A stretch of DNA of 64,000 bases from an uncultured Acidobacteriaceae bacterium (lineage in GTDB: Bacteria > Acidobacteriota > Terriglobia > Terriglobales > Acidobacteriaceae): NCBI GenBank assembly GCA_903842065.1, contig CAIMKZ010000074.1, positions 62,001 through 126,000 on the forward strand, written 5' to 3'. A program made the translations under genes and the position numbers. Below are positions 40,789 through 50,318 of this stretch, piece by piece; within the stretch, counting starts at the first letter, position 1; every line of letters begins with the position of its first letter. A model generated the notes under the pieces. The model saw only the letters and a program-made list of their open reading frames with translations. It did no database searches and had not been told where the DNA came from.

Positions 40789-42080
40789 TGCCCAGACTTG
40801 TCTCCCATCCCGATGAAGTCAAGATCGTCTCCCAGCGCTTCGGCCAGGGAGCGGCCAACATCGACCGCTACATCGAACTCGGCGGCTATCAGGCTGTAAA
40901 GAAGTGCATCGCGCAAGGCCCGGACTGGATCATCGACGAGATGAAGGCCAGCGGCCTGCGCGGACGCGGTGGCGCGGGCTTCCCCACCGGCATGAAGTGG
41001 TCCTTTGTGCCCAAGCAGTCGGCCAAGCCCAAGTACGTGCTCGTCAACGGCGACGAGAGTGAGCCCTGCACCTGCAAAGACCATCTGATCTTCCTCCACG
41101 ATCCGCACTCAATCATCGAGGGCACCATCATCGCCGGTCTGGCCATCGGCGCAAAGACCGGCTTCATCTATCTGCGCGGCGAGTATCGCTACCTCATCGA
41201 GATCATGGAGCGCGCTGTTGCCGACGCCTATCAAAAAGGCTTCCTCGGTAAAGACATCTTCGGCTCCGGCATCGAATTTCAAATCATCACCCAGACCGGC
41301 GCGGGCGCATACGAGGTCGGCGAAGAGTCGGCGCTCATGGAGTCGCTCGAAGGCAAGCGCGGTGTTCCGCGTATCAAGCCTCCCTTCCCGGCTGTGGTCG
41401 GACTCTACGGCGGACCCACGGTCATCAACAACGCCGAGACCATCGCTACCGTCCCCCACGTCATCACCATGGGCGCGGCGGCATTCAGCGCGGTCGGCTC
41501 GGCGCGCAACGGCGGGACACGCTTGTTCAGCATCAGCGGCCACGTCGAGAAGCCCGGCGTTTACGAGCTGCCCATGGGCTACAACCTCAAAAAGATCATC
41601 TACGAAGTTGCGGGCGGCATCTGGAAGGGCCGCGGCCTCAAAGCCGTCGTCCCCGGCGGAAGCTCGACACCCTGCCTTCTGCCCGACGAGATCGACATCG
41701 GTATGGACTTCGACCAGGTCGCAAAAGCCGGTTCCATGATGGGCTCGGCCGGCGTCTGCGTCATCGACGACCACACCTGCATGGTCGAGTTCGCCCAGCG
41801 CACCATCGCCTTCTATCAGCATGAGAGCTGCGGCTGGTGTATTCCCTGTCGCGAAGGCACCGACTGGATCAAAAAGACCATCACCCGCATCCACGCCGGT
41901 TTTGGCGAAGCCAAGGACATCGACAACGTCACCACCATCGGCAACAACATGCTGGGCCGCACCTTCTGCCCGCTCGGCGACGCGGCTGCAATGCCCACGC
42001 TCGCCTTCGTCAAGAAGTTCCGCAAAGAGTTTGAAGATCACCTGAACGGCAAACCGTGCCCGTTCGCGCACAAGAATTAA
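40788..42080 (+). CDS. nuoF: NADH dehydrogenase I subunit F
   Basis: A 430-residue NADH- and FMN-binding subunit. The glycine-rich NADH site is GLRGRGGAGFPTGMKWSF; ESEPCTCKDHLIFLHDPHSIIEG is the FMN region; cluster N3 ligands are C-x2-C-x2-C in ESCGWCIPCREGT plus the later Cys in GRTFCPLGDAAAMP. Length is standard. After it the operon is interrupted by an unrelated ORF before nuoG. Confidence 0.97.
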   Translation: MPRLVSHPDEVKIVSQRFGQGAANIDRYIELGGYQAVKKCIAQGPDWIIDEMKASGLRGRGGAGFPTGMKWSFVPKQSAKPKYVLVNGDESEPCTCKDHLIFLHDPHSIIEGTIIAGLAIGAKTGFIYLRGEYRYLIEIMERAVADAYQKGFLGKDIFGSGIEFQIITQTGAGAYEVGEESALMESLEGKRGVPRIKPPFPAVVGLYGGPTVINNAETIATVPHVITMGAAAFSAVGSARNGGTRLFSISGHVEKPGVYELPMGYNLKKIIYEVAGGIWKGRGLKAVVPGGSSTPCLLPDEIDIGMDFDQVAKAGSMMGSAGVCVIDDHTCMVEFAQRTIAFYQHESCGWCIPCREGTDWIKKTITRIHAGFGEAKDIDNVTTIGNNMLGRTFCPLGDAAAMPTLAFVKKFRKEFEDHLNGKPCPFAHKN

Positions 42081-42102
42081 GTAAGCACAGTTAGGAGGCG
42101 AA

Positions 42103-42495
42103 TTGGAAAAGCCATTCGAAATCGCAAGCATCAAACGCGCACTCCTTGCTGTCGAGCCAAAGATGACGCAGCGTCATAAGTTGATGCTTGAGACACATTA
42201 CCAACAGAAAATGTCCTCAACAGGGAGATTGGCTGAAGCTGCTGGCTATAAGGGCGGATATCGAATCGCTAACATTCAATACGGTACATTGTGCAGCAGA
42301 ATCGCAAGCGAGCTTGGGTTTTCGCCTGATAACGAATACTCCTGGATACAGACAATCGCTACAGCGTCGAAGCGAAATGACAAGCATGGACACTTTCAAT
42401 GGGTGATGGATCAGGTTGTCCGTGATGCTTTGAAAGAATTGAATTGGTTTCGGAATCGGAGTTCAGCCGCAACAAAGTTGAAATTGAACGACTAA
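42103..42495 (+). CDS. Unknown protein inserted between nuoF and nuoG
   Basis: A 130-residue protein not related to complex I. The block MSSTGRLAEAAGYKGGYRIANIQYGTLCSRIASELGF resembles a winged-helix-like domain I recall at the N-terminus of some HNH endonuclease-type proteins (ATxLAxAxGYxxYxxxNLQYGxL); no nuclease motif is present here. Base composition is clearly more AT-rich than the neighbouring nuo genes, and codon use differs (AAA, AAT, TTG, GAA). TTG start at 42103 with GGAGG 5-6 nt before. It probably came by transfer; function unknown. Confidence 0.65.
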   Translation: MEKPFEIASIKRALLAVEPKMTQRHKLMLETHYQQKMSSTGRLAEAAGYKGGYRIANIQYGTLCSRIASELGFSPDNEYSWIQTIATASKRNDKHGHFQWVMDQVVRDALKELNWFRNRSSAATKLKLND

Positions 42496-42529
42496 ACACA
42501 ATTTTTGTTCCAATTGCAAAAGGAATTTG

Positions 42530-44797
42530 ATGCCCGACGTAACCTTCACTGTCGACGGAAAGAAGCTCACGGCGCCCGCGGGGACGCTGCTCATCGACGC
42601 CTGCCGCAAGGCCGGTATCGAGATCCCCGCCTTCTGCTACTACCCCGGCCTCTCGCTTCAGGCCGCCTGCCGCATGTGCGTCGTGCGCCAGGAGAAGGTG
42701 CCCAAGCTTCAGACCGCCTGCACCACCACGGTCGCAGAAGGCCAGGTCTTCATCACCGATTCCGATGAGATCGCCCAGGCCCGCAAAGGCACGCTCCAAC
42801 TGCTCCTCGGCAACCATCCTCTCGACTGCCCGGTCTGCGACAAGGGTGGCGAGTGCGAGTTGCAGGACATGGTCTTCAAGTACGGCGCGGCCGAGAGCAC
42901 CTACGCCGACGCCAAGAACCATCGCGAAGAGCAGCAGTGGTCTCCGGCCGTCTACTACGACCGCCCTCGCTGTATCTTCTGCTATCGCTGTGTACGCGTC
43001 TGCGGAGAAGGCATGGACGTCTTCGCCCTCGCCGTCCAGAATCGCGGTTCCTCGGCCGTCATCGCTCCAAATGAAGGCACCCAGCTCGACTGTGAGCAGT
43101 GCGGCAACTGCATCGACATCTGCCCCGTGGGCGCGCTCACCTCCGGCTCTTACCGCTACCAGACGCGCCCCTGGGAGATGAATCACGTTTCGACGATTTG
43201 CACCCACTGCGCCGACGGCTGCAAGGTCACGCTCGGCATCCGCACCACAGCCGACGGCGCAGAGATCCTCCGCGCCAGCAACCGCGACTCCAGCGGCATC
43301 AACGACGACTTCCTCTGCGCCAAGGGCCGCTTCGGCTTCGACTTCGTCGCAAGCGAACAACGTCTCACCAAGCCACTGGTCCGCAACGCGCAAGGCAACC
43401 TCGAACCCGCCACATGGGAACAAGCCTTCCAGGCAGCAGCCTCTCGCTTGAAAGCTGTTCGAGATGAAAAAGGCGGCAACGCCATCGGCGTCATCGGCTC
43501 CAACCGTACTACCAACGAAGAGAACTACCTGCTGCAAAAGCTGGCCCGTACCGTGCTCGCAACCAATAATATCGACCACGAGCGCACCACGGACTACCCA
43601 GCCTTCGCGCAGGCCCTCGCCGGAACCACCGGCAAGACGGCGAGCCTCAAAGACATCGCCACCGCCCCCGCGATTCTGCTCATCGGCGGCAACCCCACGG
43701 AAGAGCATCCGCTGCTCGCCAATCTCCTCCGCACCGCGGTTCGGCTCAATAAAACACGGCTCTACATCGCCAACTCCGGACCCATCAAGCTCGACCGCCA
43801 GGCGCGGCTCACACAGCTGGTTCCCGACGGCGACTTCGCCAAGCTCCCCGCCTTCCTTGAAGCCGGAGCAGCGGACTTCGCCAAGGCCATCGCAGCCGAG
43901 GAGTCCCTCATCGTCGTCTTTGGCCAGGAGTTCCGCGGCGAATCCGCCGGCAAACTCGTCGCATGGGGCCTCAAGCGCGCCAGCGTCCGCTTCGCCTATC
44001 TCGGAGATCACTCGAACTCCCGTGGCGCGGCAGACATGGGCCTGCTCCCCGATCTGCTTCCCGGCTACTCGCCCGCTCCGGTCCCCGGCAAGACCCTCGG
44101 CCAGATGCTGTCGAGTTCGCTCGGCGCTCTCATAGTCGTCGGCGCGGACCCCTTCACCAGCCACAAATTCCCGTCCGAAGCATCAAAAAAGACGTTTGTC
44201 GTTGCCATCGATCTCTTCCTTACTCCAACAGCAGCAGCAGCCGACGTCGTCTTCCCGGCCGCCAGCCTCTATGAGAAGTCCGGCACCGTCACCAACACCT
44301 TCGGCGACGTGCAGCTTCTCCGCAAGGCTGCGGACCGCCCCGGCGTCAAACCCGAGTTTGAAATTCTCGTCCGCCTTGCTCTGGCTCTTGGCGCGGACAT
44401 CAAGGCCCTCGTTCCCATCGGCGTCAGCGGCACCACCGGCGATCTCGGCCAGTCCCGCGGCGCGCAGATGGGCGAGGCCGACCGCCACTCCGTCTACATC
44501 AAGGGACACAACCTCGAGCCACGCTTGAGCCCCTTCGATCCCATCGCCCTGCTCGACGAGATCGCGCAAACCGTTCCCGGCTACTCTCTCGACCGCATCA
44601 ACCTGCTGGCCGGCAACTCCGTCACCACAGAGATCGGCGCTGGCCCCGGCTTCGTTTCCGTCGCCGCACTTTCCGGCGAGATCGCGCCCGCGCACGACAC
44701 ACTCTTCACCTCATCTGCCCTTGGCCGGTACTCCGACGGCCTCAACAAAATCGCGCAACACCAGAGCCCTGCTCAATCAACCGCCGCGGCTGATTGA
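42530..44797 (+). CDS. nuoG: NADH dehydrogenase I subunit G
   Basis: A 755-residue iron-sulfur subunit. Cluster ligands in order: N1b C36, C47, C50, C64; N5 H96, C100, C103, C109; the two ferredoxin-like groups C148-x2-C151-x2-C154-x3-C158 and C188-x2-C191-x2-C194-x3-C198; and the extra N7 group C224-x2-C227-x3-C231 with a later Cys in DDFLCAKGRFG. The rest is a molybdopterin-oxidoreductase-like domain without molybdenum. N7 occurs only in some bacterial complexes. ATG at 42530 with AGGAA before it. Confidence 0.96.
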   Translation: MPDVTFTVDGKKLTAPAGTLLIDACRKAGIEIPAFCYYPGLSLQAACRMCVVRQEKVPKLQTACTTTVAEGQVFITDSDEIAQARKGTLQLLLGNHPLDCPVCDKGGECELQDMVFKYGAAESTYADAKNHREEQQWSPAVYYDRPRCIFCYRCVRVCGEGMDVFALAVQNRGSSAVIAPNEGTQLDCEQCGNCIDICPVGALTSGSYRYQTRPWEMNHVSTICTHCADGCKVTLGIRTTADGAEILRASNRDSSGINDDFLCAKGRFGFDFVASEQRLTKPLVRNAQGNLEPATWEQAFQAAASRLKAVRDEKGGNAIGVIGSNRTTNEENYLLQKLARTVLATNNIDHERTTDYPAFAQALAGTTGKTASLKDIATAPAILLIGGNPTEEHPLLANLLRTAVRLNKTRLYIANSGPIKLDRQARLTQLVPDGDFAKLPAFLEAGAADFAKAIAAEESLIVVFGQEFRGESAGKLVAWGLKRASVRFAYLGDHSNSRGAADMGLLPDLLPGYSPAPVPGKTLGQMLSSSLGALIVVGADPFTSHKFPSEASKKTFVVAIDLFLTPTAAAADVVFPAASLYEKSGTVTNTFGDVQLLRKAADRPGVKPEFEILVRLALALGADIKALVPIGVSGTTGDLGQSRGAQMGEADRHSVYIKGHNLEPRLSPFDPIALLDEIAQTVPGYSLDRINLLAGNSVTTEIGAGPGFVSVAALSGEIAPAHDTLFTSSALGRYSDGLNKIAQHQSPAQSTAAAD

Positions 44798-44847
44798 GCT
44801 AACACCGCCAGCACGCTAACTCCGCTGTTATTGAAGGCTGAACGAAC

Positions 44848-45894
44848 GTGACCTTACTCGCATTCTTTCTCTGGAACCTGGCCAAAGTCATCGTCGTCAC
44901 GGTGATTCTCCTGTTGGGTGTGGCCTACACGGTTCTGCTCGAGCGCAAGCTCGTGGGCCGCATCCAGAACCGCTGGGGGCCCAACCGCGTCGGCCCCTTC
45001 GGTCTGCTCCAGCCGCTCGTCGATGGCGCAAAGTCCTTCCTTAAAGAGGACCTGATCCCCACTGCCGTCTACCGCCCGCTCTATCTGCTGGCGCCGATCC
45101 TCTCGCTCGGCTGCGCGCTCATCTCCATCGGTGTCATCCCCTTCGGCATACCCCACGCAGGCCCCGGCGGCGTCGACCTCTTTGAGATCTCCGACGTGCA
45201 CATCGGCCTGCTCATCATCCTCGGCGTCACCTCCATGGGCGTCTACGGCATCGCGCTGGCCGGCTGGTCGTCGAACAACAAGTATTCCCTGCTCGGATCT
45301 CTGCGCTCCTCGGCACAGCTCGTCAGCTACGAGCTAGCCCTCGGCCTCTCGCTCGTCGGCGTTGTGCTTCGCACTGGTTCCTTCAGCCTCCGCGATATCG
45401 TCGAGCACCAGGCCACCCGCGGCATCGTCACCTGGAACATCTTCGGCGGACTTCAGATCCTGGGCTTCTTCATCTACCTGATGGCGGCATACGCCGAGAC
45501 CAACCGCTGCCCCTTCGATCTGCCCGAGGCGGAAAGCGAGCTCACCGGCGGCTATCACACCGAATACAGCTCCATGAAGTTCGCCATGTTCTTCATGGCC
45601 GAGTACGCCAACATGATCAACGTGGGCTGCGTCGCCACATTGCTCTTTCTCGGCGGCTGGACCAGCCCCTTCGGCGACCTCATCGGACCCTTCCAGAGCG
45701 GTCTCGTCAACGCACTGCTCTCGCTCTTCTGGTTCGTCATCAAGGTCTTCGCGTTTCTCTGTCTTTACGTGTGGGTGCGCGGCACTCTGCCCCGCTTCCG
45801 CTACGACCAGCTTATGAACTTCGGATGGCGGTGGCTGCTGCCCCTGGCCATCTTCAACATCGTCGGAACCAGCCTCTGGTACGCGTTCCGCTGA
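44848..45894 (+). CDS. nuoH: NADH dehydrogenase I subunit H
   Basis: A 348-residue membrane subunit next to the quinone site, with about eight helices. Conserved ERKLVGRIQNRWGPNRVGPFGLLQPLVDGAKSFLKED near the start and AYAETNRCPFDLPEAESELTGGYHTEYSSMKFAMFFMAEYANM in the middle. GTG start at 44848, 50 bp after nuoG. nuoI, which normally comes next, is missing; an 86-bp spacer with palindromes leads directly to nuoJ. Confidence 0.97.
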   Translation: MTLLAFFLWNLAKVIVVTVILLLGVAYTVLLERKLVGRIQNRWGPNRVGPFGLLQPLVDGAKSFLKEDLIPTAVYRPLYLLAPILSLGCALISIGVIPFGIPHAGPGGVDLFEISDVHIGLLIILGVTSMGVYGIALAGWSSNNKYSLLGSLRSSAQLVSYELALGLSLVGVVLRTGSFSLRDIVEHQATRGIVTWNIFGGLQILGFFIYLMAAYAETNRCPFDLPEAESELTGGYHTEYSSMKFAMFFMAEYANMINVGCVATLLFLGGWTSPFGDLIGPFQSGLVNALLSLFWFVIKVFAFLCLYVWVRGTLPRFRYDQLMNFGWRWLLPLAIFNIVGTSLWYAFR

Positions 45895-45906
45895 TCTGAA
45901 CCGGAG

Positions 45907-45965
45907 GATTCAGGGGCCTTCAGACCCCTGAATCCAGCCGCAAGAACCTCGGGCCTTTAGGCCCG
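45907..45965. repeat. Two small palindromes between nuoH and nuoJ
   Basis: A 10-bp stem, GATTCAGGGG (45907-45916) with CCCCTGAATC (45925-45934), and CGGGCCTTTAGGCCCG nearly perfect at 45950-45965, followed by GATGAAAAC. It is at the place where nuoI is normally found and resembles the pair between nuoD and nuoE. Confidence 0.65.
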
Positions 45966-45980
45966 GATGAAAACTGAGCG

Positions 45981-46505
45981 ATGCACGTAATTCTCTTTGC
46001 ACTCTTCGCCGTCTTCTGCCTCGCCGGAGCCATCAATCTCCTCGTGCAGACCCATCCCATCAACAGCGCCCTCTCGCTGATTGTGGTCATGACCTCGCTC
46101 GCCGTCATGTACTTGCTCCTCGGAGCCGAGTTCCTGGCCGCCGCGCAGGTCATCGTCTACGCGGGCGCTGTCATGGTGCTGTTCACCTTCGTCATCATGC
46201 TGCTCAACGCCGGCCGCGAAGAGCGAACCCGCGGCAGCAGCGTGGCGCGCACCATCGGTCTGCCCGCTGTCGTCGTCATCCTCGCCGTGCTGGCCACCAT
46301 CATCCTGCACGTGCAGGGACTCGGCAACACCTCGCTCGGCCAGGGCATCACCACCACCGAAGAGTTGAGCACCGTCCTCTTCCACGAGTTGCTACTGCCC
46401 TTTGAGGTCACCTCCGTGCTGATCCTCATCGCCATCCTCGGCGCAGTGGCGCTGGCCCGCGTCGAAGGCTCCTCCCCGGACGACGCAGAAAGGACGGGCC
46501 AATAA
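45981..46505 (+). CDS. nuoJ: NADH dehydrogenase I subunit J
   Basis: A 174-residue membrane subunit with five helices. The block HPINSALSLIVVMTSLAVMYLLLGAEFLAAAQVIVYAGAVMVLFTFVIMLLN contains the pi-bulge helix (YAGAVMVLFTFVIML) that moves during turnover. ATG at 45981. The stop overlaps nuoK by one base (TAATG). Confidence 0.95.
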   Translation: MHVILFALFAVFCLAGAINLLVQTHPINSALSLIVVMTSLAVMYLLLGAEFLAAAQVIVYAGAVMVLFTFVIMLLNAGREERTRGSSVARTIGLPAVVVILAVLATIILHVQGLGNTSLGQGITTTEELSTVLFHELLLPFEVTSVLILIAILGAVALARVEGSSPDDAERTGQ

Positions 46506-46825
46506 TGAACTTCCTCACCCAACCCGTGCCCCTCTCCTGGTTTCTGCTGCTCAGCGCCGTGCTCTTCTCGCTCGGAGTGGTCGGCTTCCTCTTCAAGCGC
46601 AACATCATCACTGTCTTTCTATCCATTGAGCTCATGCTCAATGCCGTCAACCTGTCCTTCGTGACCTTTGCCCATCAGTGGCACGCGGTCAAGGGCCAGA
46701 TCTTCGTCTTCTTCGTCATGATGGTCGCAGCGGCTGAAGCAGCCGTGGGCCTGGCCATCATCATTGCTATCTTTCGCGCCCGCGGAACGCTGGCCATTGA
46801 CCGTATCGACCTGATGAAACGATGA
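46505..46825 (+). CDS. nuoK: NADH dehydrogenase I subunit K
   Basis: A 106-residue subunit with three helices. It contains LFKRNIITVFLSIELMLNAVNLSFVTFAH with the conserved Glu in SIELMLN, and MMVAAAEAAVGLAIIIAIFR with the second conserved Glu. Both are needed for proton transfer in E. coli. The stop overlaps nuoL by 4 bp (ATGA). Confidence 0.96.
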   Translation: MNFLTQPVPLSWFLLLSAVLFSLGVVGFLFKRNIITVFLSIELMLNAVNLSFVTFAHQWHAVKGQIFVFFVMMVAAAEAAVGLAIIIAIFRARGTLAIDRIDLMKR

Positions 46826-48780
46826 ACACACCGCTACATCTCTGGCTCATTCCCCTCCTGCCGCTGCTTGGCTTCGCGCTGAACAGCATCCTGGGCCGCG
46901 GCCTGCCCAAGTGGCTGGTCACGACCATCGGACTCCTTGCGCCCCTCGGCGCGCTGACTGTAGTTCTGAACGCCGCTCGCTCGCTCGTCGGTCTCGGCGC
47001 GGGTCTCCCCGCTCTGCCCTACGTGGAAGCCTGCCCGAATCCCTGGATCGCTCTCGGCTCGCTGCGCATTGACTTCGCTCTGGCTCTCGATCAGCTCTCG
47101 CTCGTCATGCTGCTCGTCGTCACCGGCGTCGGATTCCTCATCCACGTCTACTCGGCCGGCTACATGAAAGACGACCCCGGCTACGCACGCTACTTCAGCT
47201 ATCTGAACCTCTTCCTCTTCTTCATGACCACGCTGGTGCTGGGCGGCAACCTGCTGCTCATGTTCGTCGGCTGGGAGGGCGTCGGTCTCGCCTCTTACCT
47301 GCTCATCGGCTTCTGGTTCAACAAGAAGTCCGCCGCCGACGCCGGCAAGAAAGCCTTCATCGTCAACCGCATCGGCGACTTCGGCTTTCTCATTGGAATC
47401 TTCTTACTGCTGTCCAACTTCGGCACACTCTCCTTTGCCAATCTGGGCGCTCTCGTCGCAGCCAACCCCGGCTGGACTGGCGGAGTGCTGACAATCATTT
47501 GCATTTGTCTCTTCATCGGCGCAACCGGCAAGAGCGCGCAACTTCCGCTCTACATCTGGCTGCCCGACGCGATGGAAGGCCCCACGCCCGTCTCGGCCCT
47601 CATTCACGCCGCGACGATGGTCACGGCCGGCGTCTACATGATCGCCCGGACACATTTTCTCTTCGATCGCTCTCCACTTGCTCTGCTCGTCGTAGCCATC
47701 ATCGGCGCAGCCACCGCGCTCTTCGCCGCCACCATGGGAATGGCGCAGAACGACATCAAGCGAGTGCTGGCCTACTCCACCATCTCCCAGCTCGGCTACA
47801 TGTTCCTGGCCTGCGGAGTAGCGGCCTACTCCGGCGCAATCTTCCACCTCATGACCCACGCCTTCTTCAAGGCCCTGCTCTTCCTTGGCGCGGGTTCAGT
47901 AATCCACGCCATGGGTGGTGAGCAGGATATGCGCAAGATGGGCGGCCTTCGCAAGAAGCTCCCCGTCACCTTCTGGACCATGACCGCCGCGGTCTTCGCC
48001 ATCGCCGGCTTCCCGCCCTTTGCCGGCTTCTTCTCAAAGGACGCCATCCTCTACTACGCCTACCTTCATGGCGCAGGCGGCAAGATTCTCTACGGCGTCG
48101 GCCTGCTCACGGCTCTGCTCACATCGTTCTACATGTTCCGCCTCTGGTACATGACCTTCTTCGGCGAGATCCGCTCGCACGACGCGCACCCGCATGAGAG
48201 TCCCTGGTCGATGCTCGGACCTCTCTCGATCCTCGCCGTGCTTTCGATCTGCGGCGGCTGGATCGGTATTGAACGCTTCGGCGCGTATCTCGCCCCCGCC
48301 ACCGGCAAACTCGCCGAATCGGCCTCCAGCTCGCACCTCGAACTCATCCTCAGCATCGTGGCCGTTCTCGTAGCCCTCGAAGGCCTGCTTATCGCCGACA
48401 AGTACTACCGGCGCAGTCCCGAACGTCCAGCGAAGGTCGCGGCAGCGATGCCCGGCGTCTATAACCTCGTCGCCAACAAGTACTACGTAGACGAGTTCTA
48501 CGGCGCGGTCGTCGTCAAGCCTCTGCTCGGCATCTCGAAGTACCTTCTTGGCTGGGTCGTTGACATCGGCATCGCCGGTGGAGCCGCATGGCTCCTCGCA
48601 GGAATCGCCAACTTCGGCGGCGCAATCCTCCAGCGCTGGCAGTCCGGCAACATCCGCTCGTACGCCGCGTGGCTCGCCGCAGGAGCAGCAGTCGTGCTCC
48701 TCTTCGCGTTTCTTCAGCCCGTACTCTTCCCTGCGTCCGTACCCTTAGTCCACTTCAACCTGCTGTTGGGAGGGCGCTGA
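46822..48780 (+). CDS. nuoL: NADH dehydrogenase I subunit L
   Basis: A 652-residue antiporter-like proton-pumping subunit with about 16 helices. MLMFVGWEGVGLASYLLIGFWF holds the key Glu. TGKSAQLPLYIWLPDAMEGPTPVSALIHAATMVTAGVYMIAR and NDIKRVLAYSTISQLGYMFLACG are typical. A long C-terminal lateral helix is present after YLAPATG. Followed by nuoM after 2 bp. Confidence 0.97.
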   Translation: MNTPLHLWLIPLLPLLGFALNSILGRGLPKWLVTTIGLLAPLGALTVVLNAARSLVGLGAGLPALPYVEACPNPWIALGSLRIDFALALDQLSLVMLLVVTGVGFLIHVYSAGYMKDDPGYARYFSYLNLFLFFMTTLVLGGNLLLMFVGWEGVGLASYLLIGFWFNKKSAADAGKKAFIVNRIGDFGFLIGIFLLLSNFGTLSFANLGALVAANPGWTGGVLTIICICLFIGATGKSAQLPLYIWLPDAMEGPTPVSALIHAATMVTAGVYMIARTHFLFDRSPLALLVVAIIGAATALFAATMGMAQNDIKRVLAYSTISQLGYMFLACGVAAYSGAIFHLMTHAFFKALLFLGAGSVIHAMGGEQDMRKMGGLRKKLPVTFWTMTAAVFAIAGFPPFAGFFSKDAILYYAYLHGAGGKILYGVGLLTALLTSFYMFRLWYMTFFGEIRSHDAHPHESPWSMLGPLSILAVLSICGGWIGIERFGAYLAPATGKLAESASSSHLELILSIVAVLVALEGLLIADKYYRRSPERPAKVAAAMPGVYNLVANKYYVDEFYGAVVVKPLLGISKYLLGWVVDIGIAGGAAWLLAGIANFGGAILQRWQSGNIRSYAAWLAAGAAVVLLFAFLQPVLFPASVPLVHFNLLLGGR

Positions 48781-48782
48781 GA

Positions 48783-50318
48783 ATGAATGCCTTCAACCCC
48801 ATCATCCTCACGCTGATCCTGCTCACGCCGCTCGTCGGCGCGGTGTTGGTCGCGCTCCTGCCAGACCGCGCCAAGATCCCCAACTGGATCGCTCTGTTGA
48901 CCTCGCTCGTAACCTTGCTCTTCACGCTGCACCTGCCCGCGCACTTCGCGTGGGGCCAGCAGCAGGGCTTCCAGTTTGAGATCAACCGCATCTGGATCGA
49001 GTCGCCCGCCATCTTCTACCATGTCGGCATCGATTCCCTCAGCCTCTGGCTTGTAGTCCTCACCGGCATCCTCGCCCCCGTCGGCGTGCTCGCAAGCTGG
49101 AACGCCATCCAGTCACGCCCCAAGGTCTTCTACTCGTTCTTCCTCCTCCAGCAGACCGCCATCGTCGGCGTCTTCATCTCGCTCGACCTCATGCTCTACT
49201 ACGGATTCTGGGAGCTGTCGCTCGTCCCCATGGCAGTCCTCATCGCCATGTACGGCCGCAAAGACGGATCGAAGGCCGCGCTCAAGTTCTTCCTTTTCAC
49301 CTTCATCCCCTCCGCGCCGTTGCTGGTCGCCATTCTGTGGCTCTACACGCGCACCCACACCTTCAACTTCGCCGACCTGCAATTTGAAATCGCCGCGGGC
49401 CTTATCCCCGCCGGACTGCTCTTCTGGGTCGCGCTCGCGTTTCTGTTCGCCTTCGCCGTCAAGGTTCCGGTCTTCCCACTCCACGGCTGGCTCTCCGACA
49501 CCTTCGCTGAAGCCCCAGTCGCCCTCGCCATGATCGTCGCCGGCAAGATGGGCCTCTACTCGCTGCTGCGCTTCCACGTCGGTCTCTTCCCTGTTCAGGC
49601 CCGCCAAATCGCGCCGCTCATGATTGCCCTCGCCGTCATCGGCATCCTCTACGGCGCATGTCTCGCCCTGGTGCAGAAGAACTTCTTCCGTCTCATCGCA
49701 TTCGGCACCGTTAGCCACGGCTCTCTAGTGATCCTCGCCATCTACGGCCTAACTAAAATGGGCTGGACAGCCTCCATCTTCCAGATTCTGTCGATAGGAA
49801 TTGTCGAGGGTGTAGTCCTCACCATCCTCGGCGGACTCTACAACCGCTACAAGACGGCAGAGATCGACTCCTACGGCGGCGCAGCCACCAAGCTCCCCCG
49901 CGCGGCAACAATCTTCGTCCTCGCCGCGCTTACCTCCATCGGCCTGCCTCTGTTGAGCGGCTTCATCGGCGAGTTCCTCATCCTATCGACTACTTTCTCC
50001 CAGGTCAGCCGCTGGTGGGCCATCGTCGCCGCTGTCAGCGTCATCTTGAGCGCCGCTTACATGCTCTGGCTCGTGCAGCGCCTTTTCTTCGGACCGGAAG
50101 GCAAGCTCACCGCCTCCACTTCCGTGCGCGACCTCAGCTTCGGCGAGTTCATCGCCGTCGCCCCGCTCGTCGCCCTCATGCTCATCCTTGGCGTCTCGCC
50201 CACGCCTCTGCTCGACTCCATCCAGTCCGGGCTGCATCCGCCTTCTGCTCAAATCAAACAAGTGATTCAGATTCCCATCAACCCGCAGACCGTTGTTGCA
50301 CCGGAGGCCAAGCGGTGA
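48783..50318 (+). CDS. nuoM: NADH dehydrogenase I subunit M
   Basis: A 511-residue antiporter-like subunit. [20 protein letters not shown] carries the conserved Glu, [43 protein letters not shown] the Lys, and [23 protein letters not shown] the later helix. ATG at 48783 gives [28 protein letters not shown]; the open frame further up lies within nuoL. The stop overlaps nuoN (GTGA). Confidence 0.97.
   Translation: MNAFNPIILTLILLTPLVGAVLVALLPDRAKIPNWIALLTSLVTLLFTLHLPAHFAWGQQQGFQFEINRIWIESPAIFYHVGIDSLSLWLVVLTGILAPVGVLASWNAIQSRPKVFYSFFLLQQTAIVGVFISLDLMLYYGFWELSLVPMAVLIAMYGRKDGSKAALKFFLFTFIPSAPLLVAILWLYTRTHTFNFADLQFEIAAGLIPAGLLFWVALAFLFAFAVKVPVFPLHGWLSDTFAEAPVALAMIVAGKMGLYSLLRFHVGLFPVQARQIAPLMIALAVIGILYGACLALVQKNFFRLIAFGTVSHGSLVILAIYGLTKMGWTASIFQILSIGIVEGVVLTILGGLYNRYKTAEIDSYGGAATKLPRAATIFVLAALTSIGLPLLSGFIGEFLILSTTFSQVSRWWAIVAAVSVILSAAYMLWLVQRLFFGPEGKLTASTSVRDLSFGEFIAVAPLVALMLILGVSPTPLLDSIQSGLHPPSAQIKQVIQIPINPQTVVAPEAKR

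Noticed and set aside
42359-44164. Minus-strand 601-codon frame over nuoG
   Set aside because: Low-complexity Gly/Ala/Asp composition and antisense to the well-supported nuoG.
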